Positions 52,326 to 64,000 of a stretch of 64,000 nt of DNA are shown one piece after another. The notes beneath the pieces are model-generated. The model was given only the letters and a program-made list of their open reading frames with translations. It was not told the DNA's origin and did not search any database. Source of the DNA: Plecoglossus altivelis. Taxonomy: Eukaryota; Chordata; Actinopteri; Osmeriformes; Plecoglossidae. Every line of letters starts with the position of its first letter. Within the stretch, counting starts at the first letter, position 1. A program made the position numbers and the translations under genes. The stretch lies in NCBI GenBank assembly GCA_036571765.1, contig BROE01000007.1, positions 8,310,026-8,374,025 on the forward strand, given 5' to 3'.

Positions 52326-53088
52326 CTTACAAACGCACACGCAGCACTGAATGCCTATTCTGTCTACTGCCTTGCATGTAGACTCTACACTGAACTAAAG
52401 ATGAGGACTGAACTTGACCCTCCCTCTACCTGGGTTTTCTGTAAAGCCGTCAGACTGGAAGATAGCTCATTGATATACGGTCTTCATTTTGTTGATTTTA
52501 TTTTTGTACTTGCTTTTGCTACTTCTATTTTTATAAGAAAGAGAACATAAAGACCACGTCCATAGATACAGTAAAAAAGGGAAACATTTACAATGTGAAG
52601 AAATGAAAATAATTTAGAAATAGCTTTGCTGATTAATTTGTCTACATTACTGTTATTTCATTATTGTTGTTGTCTGATTTTTTAGCACTAGATTATTATG
52701 GGTGTCCGGCTTTGCCGGCCCTATGGATACTTGAGTAATATTCTTGGCTACCCAGCTGGGTTTAACCAGGTCGATTCATTTGTGCATTAAACTGTGAGAA
52801 GGAATGGGCTGCATGCATGAGCATTTCCTCCTATAGACACAGACCTCTACTGCACAGTACCATGTGTGTGCAGGGCACTGTACACTGCTGCAACTATGAG
52901 CTCAGGATACTATACTGTGATGTCAATTAACATGGAAGATACGTGGCATTTAAAATAATATCTACTGCTGTAAAACTTAATTTTGAGTAAACATTGACCA
53001 ATTAAGTTTGTATTACATACTGAATGAAGAATGTATATGAGGCATTTATGGATATTTCTCTGGTTGTATTTGAAGTAGTAACGTGTGG

Positions 53089-53094
53089 AATAAA
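53089..53094 (+). terminator. rangap1 poly(A) signal
   Basis: AATAAA about 1.2 kb after the rangap1 stop, followed within 30 bp by T-rich and GT-rich sequence. This gives a 3' UTR of about 1.2 kb that includes the minisatellite. Confidence 0.65.
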
Positions 53095-53110
53095 ATTGTT
53101 TTTACAAGTT

Positions 53111-54915
53111 GTTCGGTGATTCTTATTTACTTAAGGACTCTGAGTTTGAAGCATGTTTGATAACGTGATTAATATTTGTCATGCAGATTGTATTTATTAA
53201 TCATGTTCGTTGAACGAGCGCTTGTCTGGTTTTACAAGCCGCCGGGATGTAGGTTATTGTTTTCTTAAGCCTCAACAAGCTCAGGCAAACTCAGGCGCAC
53301 TTTAGAAACTCACCAGAATCGAGTCGAAAGATGGGGTTCTGAGTGAATGGAGGGATAAGTCAAGTTTGTTTTGGATGAGGGTCAGCCGGGGGAAGAGCGG
53401 GAGAGGTAGACCAGAAACCGTGAGAGAATCAACGGCAGCACAAAAGACGGAAGCTAAATAACGGTCCACGGTTTTCGCGCAATAGTGAGTATCCTATCTT
53501 TATTCGCTGCAAACGCGGTGATGGCCACTGTTGCCTGAAAAGTAGAAGGTTAAAAGTGACATAGGTGATGGAGATTGAGTTAATTATATAAGTCAGTTAA
53601 TTATATTCATTTACACTGCGTTTCCTAATGCAACCCCGATTTATAGAAGATATAGGATGTATGTCCTGTTCGAATCCCCAGGTAACCGTGAAGAGCTTCT
53701 GTGAAAAAATGTGTTCACCATACCGCGGTTTATTTACAGGAGACACTCTCCAGCAGTGATTCGGTGCCGGGCACGAAAACACTGCGCGTCTTTGTGCGCA
53801 ACCGGCGCGCCAGCTCAACTGCGGTCTAAACTGTTGATCTCTTGGGAGACACTGACACACACACACAGGCTTTGCCCTAGGAAATTCCGCCGTCTCTCAT
53901 TTCTATCCCCTCTTACTCCATCTCTCTGCCTCTTTCTCTCTCTTCACGGCGACCTGAACACTTGGGGAAAGAAAACTTTGTGATAATGTGTTAAAACTCA
54001 ATTTCACCGTCACTTGCGCAAAGACCTGGCAGGTCTAAAAAGGATTTGTTCTACGGATTAATTTTCACATCCTTGGGCTCAGGTATATTTTACCGAGGGA
54101 AATCTGTCCTCACATTAATTCTGTTTTGGATTCGTAATTGCACATCAATAATGCTCTTATTAGGGCTCTTATTAAGATTCAGAGGGATTTAAAACGAAAA
54201 TAGTAATTGTATAGTTTGATTAGACTTTTTAACACCGTGTTTAATACTTTGTCAAGATTTCCTCCTACCTAACTACGGAATTAATTATATCCTTTTTGAT
54301 GCATGACCTATTTGGTAGGCTAGAGCTCTTTGGTCAGTATTAATTCCCCAACCTCGTTCACTGTTAAAATATCAACTAAACATACGCACAACTCATTTAA
54401 AACTCATACAAAAAGTGCAGAACTAAGTGATTACATAGCTCCTGACAACTATCTAGAGTTATTAATGTGTGCGTGTGTGTGTTGGGGGTGGGGGGCAGGT
54501 AGGGTAGTCTGAAGTTGTTTTAAGTCAAGCACTGCATCTCATTGGTCATCATGCAGAGGAATGTCGACTGGCGGTGTCCTAACATTTTATCCTACCTAGC
54601 CTAATAGTTCTACCGGGGTTCACTGCGCATGTCAAGATTAAATCAGTGCTAGGATTATCCATAAACAGTTCGGTAGGAAAATCGAACAAGATATGACAAA
54701 TCGACTGGGACACCGGGAATGGAGTATAACACCAATGACTTGCACGAATGATTGGCTAAAAAAAACAAACCAAATTCGAAATAGACCTCTTGAAATCCGA
54801 TTAATCAAACTGAGGCCAGATTAGGGCTAAAAGATCCACAATGAAACAATATGGTGATTTATAAACGGATGAACTGTTGGATTTATGCAGTGTTCCTGAC
54901 CTGTTATTTCAGCAG
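53111..54915 (+). promoter_or_regulatory. chadl 5' flank with a likely noncoding first exon
   Basis: No coding exon. A donor GTGAGTATC at 53485 could end a noncoding first exon of chadl. It would splice to an acceptor at TTATTTCAGCAG (54903-54914 region) directly before the ATG at 54916. A G-rich patch and (GT)n lie near 54468-54500. The transcription start is not defined by sequence alone. Confidence 0.4.
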
Positions 54916-57900
54916 ATGTATTCCATGGGCTGTCCCTCCGCCTGGTGGGCCTTACTGGTACTGCTTCTGTCAGGCTTTTCAGGGGTTCACCTGGGCAAGT
55001 GCCCAAAGCAGTGTCTCTGCGACCAGATTCAACTCACTGTGTCCTGTGTCAACAAGAATCTGACCGAAGTTCCTCCCACAATAGATGAGGTATATCCTGA
55101 TGCATAACCACCATCACGTTAGGAGGAAGTTCAATCAAATCTGTAATACATGCTGCTGTTGCCAAGCCATGTCGCGCACATTGAAACTGAAGAAACCAAC
55201 GTTTTGAATTCAGACATCTTTTCTGTCTCTGTTGGATTCCTGACTTTGACTTTGGTGATCTGTCCCATCACTGCCAGATCACGGTGAAGCTTGACCTGAG
55301 AGGAAATGACATCCAGACACTGCCCACAGGAGCGTTCAAACACACCCCCTACCTGACGCACCTCACGCTGCAGCGCTGTAACATCCGTACCGTGAAGGAG
55401 GGCGCATTCCGCAGCCTGGGCCGCCTAGTCTTCCTTAACCTTGCAAACAACAACATAGAGATACTGTACCAGGTAAGTCGTAGACACATGCTTTCAGTTC
55501 AGAGCCAATTTAAGATACAAGCCTCTCCTTAATACAGTCAAGAGTCCCTCTATATCACATAGCAAGAGATTATCCAAGCAGTTAATGGAAGGGCTTCTTT
55601 TGTTTCAATTTCCGAGGTTTCTTTGAGAATATTTGCCTTCCTCCAATCTTTAGATTTTGCTCATTGCAGATCTATAGATAAACACCATCTGTCTCCTCCT
55701 TTCCAGGAGTCCTTCGATGGCCTTTCTTCCCTGAAGCAGCTCTTGATCGACCGTAACCGTGTGGAGGAGATCCAGCCAGGAGCCTTTGCTCAGTTAGGAT
55801 TCCTGAACTTGCTCTCCCTCACACACAACCAGCTGGTCTACATCCCCAACATGGCCTTCCAGGGACTGCAGAACATCAAGTGGCTGCGTCTCACTCACAA
55901 CTCCCTAAACTACCTGTCCACCGAGGCCTTCGCAGGCCTCTTCACTCTGACACGTCTCAGCCTAGACCACAACGAGCTGCAGTTCTTCCCCACTGAGACC
56001 ATGACCAGGTATGAGCAGTTTGACCGTGTTCATGACAAGATGACGTGGGGATGCGGGTCTCCCAGACAGAGATGCCTGAGACAGCAGATCAGTATTGTTA
56101 GTCATCTTGCCATTTTTTGATCAGGACCCTCTAGCCATCCTCCTCATTTATGTGTGTCTGTTTGTCTCTATTTCAATTTCTCCTACCACATACCCAACTT
56201 CCTTCCACCCAGACTCCCAGAGGTCACTCGCCTGGACCTTGGCTACAACCCCATGACCTACCTGGGGGAGGAGACAGTGTCAATGGCCAAGGTCACCCAC
56301 CTCTTCATGGACCATATGTCCCTTCAAGACCTGGCTAACACAGCCGTGTCCCTATCTCCCAACCTAGTACACCTGGATCTCAGCCACAACCAGCTACGTG
56401 TTCTGCAGCCCTTCTCTGCCGGTGAGATCAGGCAGCTGGGGCAGAACTGCACACTCTCACAACACAGTCACTATGCTTACAGCCCATCATATCTCCCATC
56501 ACATCCCATCAACTGTCATTCTACCCAGCAGGTTCCCCTAAACTGCTGCGTCTCAACCTGGCCGGAAACCCCATCTACTGTAACTGCTACCTGCGTCCTC
56601 TGAGGGAGTGGGCCCTGCGGGGCAAGGTCAAGCTGCTGGGGGCCTGCGGGGGCCCTGCCCACTTCTCTGGGGAGAGTCTGGAAGTCATCCACCCGTCTGA
56701 ACTGCGCTGCCAGAGTCAGGAGGCCATGCTGAAGGCAGAGTTTGAGGAGCAGAGCAGGGTCACCCCACCCCCCACCTCTGAGCCAGACGACAAAGTCAAG
56801 TGTCCCGCCAATTGTGCCTGCGAGGTGAGTTGTGATCGCGTGTTACGTGATGGTTACTCAACTTAACCCCTGTATTTCTACTGTTGCCCCTTGACTCACT
56901 CATCCACCTGTTCACACTGTCTCGCTCTGCCTCCTCCCTCACCCCCATCCAAGGGTGATACCCATCATTCTTCCTGTGAGAACCGTGGCCATTCAAAAGT
57001 GCCTCGCGGCTTCTCACCAGATACTCGACTTCTTGATCTACGTGGCAACGACTTCCACTACATTCCTGGCAACAGTTTCCCCGGTGTCGCTGAGGTGGTG
57101 TCCCTTCATCTCCAACGCTGCAAGATTGTGGAGGTGAATCAACCGCCCATTTGACCCATATCATACAGTAGAGATTTGTTATGATTGTAAATGCATTGAT
57201 TCGCATGTATATGTTAGTCACCCTGGAGAAAATGGCAATAAACTAAATGTCAGACCTGTAACCTGCAGGTGGAGGATGGAGCCTTCAATGGGATGAAAGG
57301 TCTGGTCTACCTATACCTGTCTGAGAACGAGCTCACCTCCCTGAGCCCATCAGCCTTCAAGGGCCTGCCACAGCTCACCTACCTCCACCTGGAGAAGAAC
57401 CGCTTCACCACCTTCCCCAAGGGGGCTTTCAAGCTGCTGCCTGGCCTGCTTGCCCTGCACCTGGAGCACAACTCCATCTCCAAGCTGGAGCCAGGCATCT
57501 TAGTTGGAGCTGAGAAGCTGAGAGGTCTCTACCTCACTTCCAACTCTATTGACACTGTGGCCCCCAGGGCTCTGGATCAGGCCTCGGACCTGGAAACGCT
57601 GCATCTGGGTGGGAACAAGCTGAATGAGGTCCCCACGGATGCTCTGGGAAAGACACTGACTCTCGGCGAGCTCCGTCTGTCAGGGAACCCCATCCGTTGG
57701 GTGGGGCCGCAAGCTTTCCAGCCACTGGCCAGGGTGCTGAAGGATCTCTATCTAGATGGCATGGGGCTGGAGAAGGTGAGGGGAAAGAGAAATACAGAAG
57801 TCTTTTTTCTTCCTGTATTTCCTCCCTCACCTCCACACCTGATATTCTTACCTCACTTCTCTTCCAGATGTCTAAGGACTCCCTGGCAGGGTTGGGCCCA

Positions 57901-58520
57901 GGGCTGAGGAGTCTGTACCTGGAGGGGAACCAGTTGGAGGAGGTGCCTGACTTTAACAGGTTTACCAGCCTGGAGGTCATTAACCTGGCTGACAACCCTT
58001 TGCTGTGTGACTGTCCCCTCCTTCCCCTGCGCATGTAAGACACACACACACATTCTCAGTCTCTGCTAACACCAACATCTCACAATGATCTTCCTGCTTA
58101 CACAGATGCCTACCCTCCCATGCAGACATGAAAGTACTTGGGATCCAAACATAAGTATTGTGTCTAGGTTAGATAAAACCCCACTTTCTCTCTCTCTCTC
58201 TCTCTCTCTCTCTAAGATGGATAGAGAAGGTCAACCTTAAGGTGCGTGCCACCTGTGCCCATCCACCTGAGCTGCGGGGTCACAGGGTCAAAGACGTCCA
58301 CGTCTTCAAGGCCTGCCCAGGGGGTGAAAAACTTGCCTCCTCCCCCACCCTCGCCCCTTCAAAAGTCTCCAAGACCCCCAAGTCCACCAAGCCTAAGCCA
58401 GCTCATCTCAATGCCCCGCGCCAGGTCAAAGTGGTCAGGACCAAATCCAAAGGCCGTAAGAGTCAGACGCCAAAACCTGCCGTGGCCAAGAAGACCGCCA
58501 AAAGGAGCAAGATAGCCTGA
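54916..58520 (+). CDS. chadl: Chondroadherin-like protein, secreted leucine-rich repeat protein
   Basis: Small leucine-rich repeat proteoglycan-like matrix protein; in mammals it binds collagen and limits fibril formation in cartilage. Nine coding exons: 54916-55089, 55278-55472, 55707-56008, 56213-56421, 56532-56824, 56954-57133, 57269-57775, 57868-58034, 58217-58520; phases join to 776 aa (human 762). I start at the ATG right after the acceptor, which gives the signal peptide GCPSAWWALLVLLLSGFSGV. Two LRR blocks follow, each with its own cysteine caps. Block one: CPKQCLC cap, LRRs, NPIYCNCYLRPLREW cap. Block two: CPANCAC cap, LRRs with NELTSLSPSAFKGL and HLEHNSISKLEPG, then NPLLCDCPLLPL cap. 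The C-terminal tail is rich in Lys, Pro and Ser. Exon 5 has a NAGNAG acceptor (CCCAGCAG) that could add one alanine. A (CT)n tract of about 28 bp precedes the last exon. Confidence 0.95.
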
Positions 58521-58986
58521 GAATGAGTCTCTCATTCATCCATGTTAAACCTGTGAGGATGTACAGTGAGTAATAACTTCTTCAGTTATCCATTGTACAG
58601 TCCTCACAGACAGTATATAGATCAGTGACTTCCAACTGAAGCATTTAGTGAGGATATTAAACCCTTCCCCACAGAATGGATTGCACTTATCCTTGAAAGT
58701 GACTACATCTTACTTCTGTAAAAAGACTTTCAAGTCAACATATTATCAAATGTAGTGACACTATGTTGAGAAATTATGACTAAAAGCTCATTTTCTAACC
58801 ACTAGTCTTCTCCTTAGTTCAGTAAACAGTGGTTTTATACATAAGCTCTATCTAGTTATACGTACAGCTGTTGATAATGCCAATCTATCCTTACGGTCTA
58901 AAAAGTCAAATGCCAACATACAGGATGTAGACCAAGTATCATTGTAACATACAGTATGTTTATGAAACCTCACATCAGTTACATAT

Positions 58987-58992
58987 TTTATT
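58987..58992 (-). terminator. Candidate l3mbtl2 poly(A) signal
   Basis: AATAAA on the minus strand, about 400 bp past the l3mbtl2 stop codon. It lies inside the chadl 3' UTR, about 70 bp before the chadl poly(A) signal. If both are used, the two transcripts overlap tail to tail. Confidence 0.45.
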
Positions 58993-59058
58993 TCACAATT
59001 GTACATATACACAACAGAAACAGAGTATGGAAACTAAATCTAGACTGTAAAACCAAGA

Positions 59059-59064
59059 AATAAA
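59059..59064 (+). terminator. chadl poly(A) signal
   Basis: AATAAA about 540 bp after the chadl stop codon. The sequence 58521-59058 has no coding exon and is taken as chadl 3' UTR. Confidence 0.6.
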
Positions 59065-59393
59065 CTGTTACACAACATGAAACTGTGTGAAGGAGCGTCA
59101 TTTACAATCCGTACATATGGTGCAATCATGTCCTGGTAAAGGGTGTGTCTCAGTAATGACAGGTCTGAGCTTTTGAATTCTTCAGATCTCAGTTCGTCTC
59201 ACACCTTAGACTGACTGGCTGAGTTTGAGGTAGTCTGACTACATCTGTTGCGAGACAAATGTTTTAAGTCACTGTTTCTACTGATGATCCATTATAACTG
59301 ACAAGGTTTCAGCGACGGAGGTCCTGAAATCCTGGTTCATGCTGTGAATGTTCAACACATTCTCATCAGTCCCCGATGATAACTGCTTTGGAG

Positions 59394-64000
<4,607 letters not shown>

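Overview
This window is nuclear genomic DNA from a ray-finned fish, most likely a teleost. It holds eight protein genes split into many short exons with GT-AG introns, and each reads as the fish form of a well-known vertebrate gene. Spacer DNA is rich in GT, GA and CA microsatellites and short minisatellites. I cannot name the species. There are no prokaryotic or viral genes, no RNA gene and no CRISPR array that I can support.

Layout, left to right: a 3'-UTR-like stretch (1-1.5 kb); gucy2c (minus, 27 exons, complete, 1,077 aa); a repeat-rich spacer; csdc2 (minus, 3 coding exons, 157 aa); a 4-kb spacer; aco2 (minus, 17 coding exons, 781 aa once one surplus base is set aside); a shared divergent promoter; phf5a (plus, 4 exons, 110 aa); tef (minus, 4 coding exons plus an alternative first exon 3.4 kb upstream); a gene-poor 4.5 kb; zc3h7b (minus, 20 coding exons, apparently lacking its C-terminal exons); a second divergent promoter; rangap1 (plus, 15 exons, 594 aa); chadl (plus, 9 exons, 776 aa); and l3mbtl2 (minus, 17 exons, 5' end outside the window). 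Exon boundaries were read by eye from splice signals, reading-frame phase and family similarity. Every joined exon chain keeps frame except one exon of aco2.

From csdc2 to l3mbtl2, gene order and relative orientation match human 22q13.2 read backwards, but TOB2 and POLR3H are absent from their expected places. gucy2c, which in human lies on chromosome 12, sits where PMM1 would be expected. The genes do not form a pathway. They cover intestinal cGMP signalling (gucy2c), RNA binding (csdc2, zc3h7b), the TCA cycle (aco2), splicing (phf5a), circadian transcription (tef), nuclear transport (rangap1), cartilage matrix (chadl) and chromatin repression (l3mbtl2). Head-to-head pairs (aco2/phf5a, zc3h7b/rangap1) and one tail-to-tail pair (chadl/l3mbtl2) suggest shared promoters and overlapping 3' ends.

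I found no undescribed multi-gene system. The points most worth a second look are: the one-base frameshift in aco2; the missing 3' exons of zc3h7b; the alternative tef promoter with a D-box-like site at the main promoter; a tandem array in gucy2c that copies an exon-intron junction about six times; a 47-bp array near tef that ends in an inverted copy of itself; and the altered synteny.
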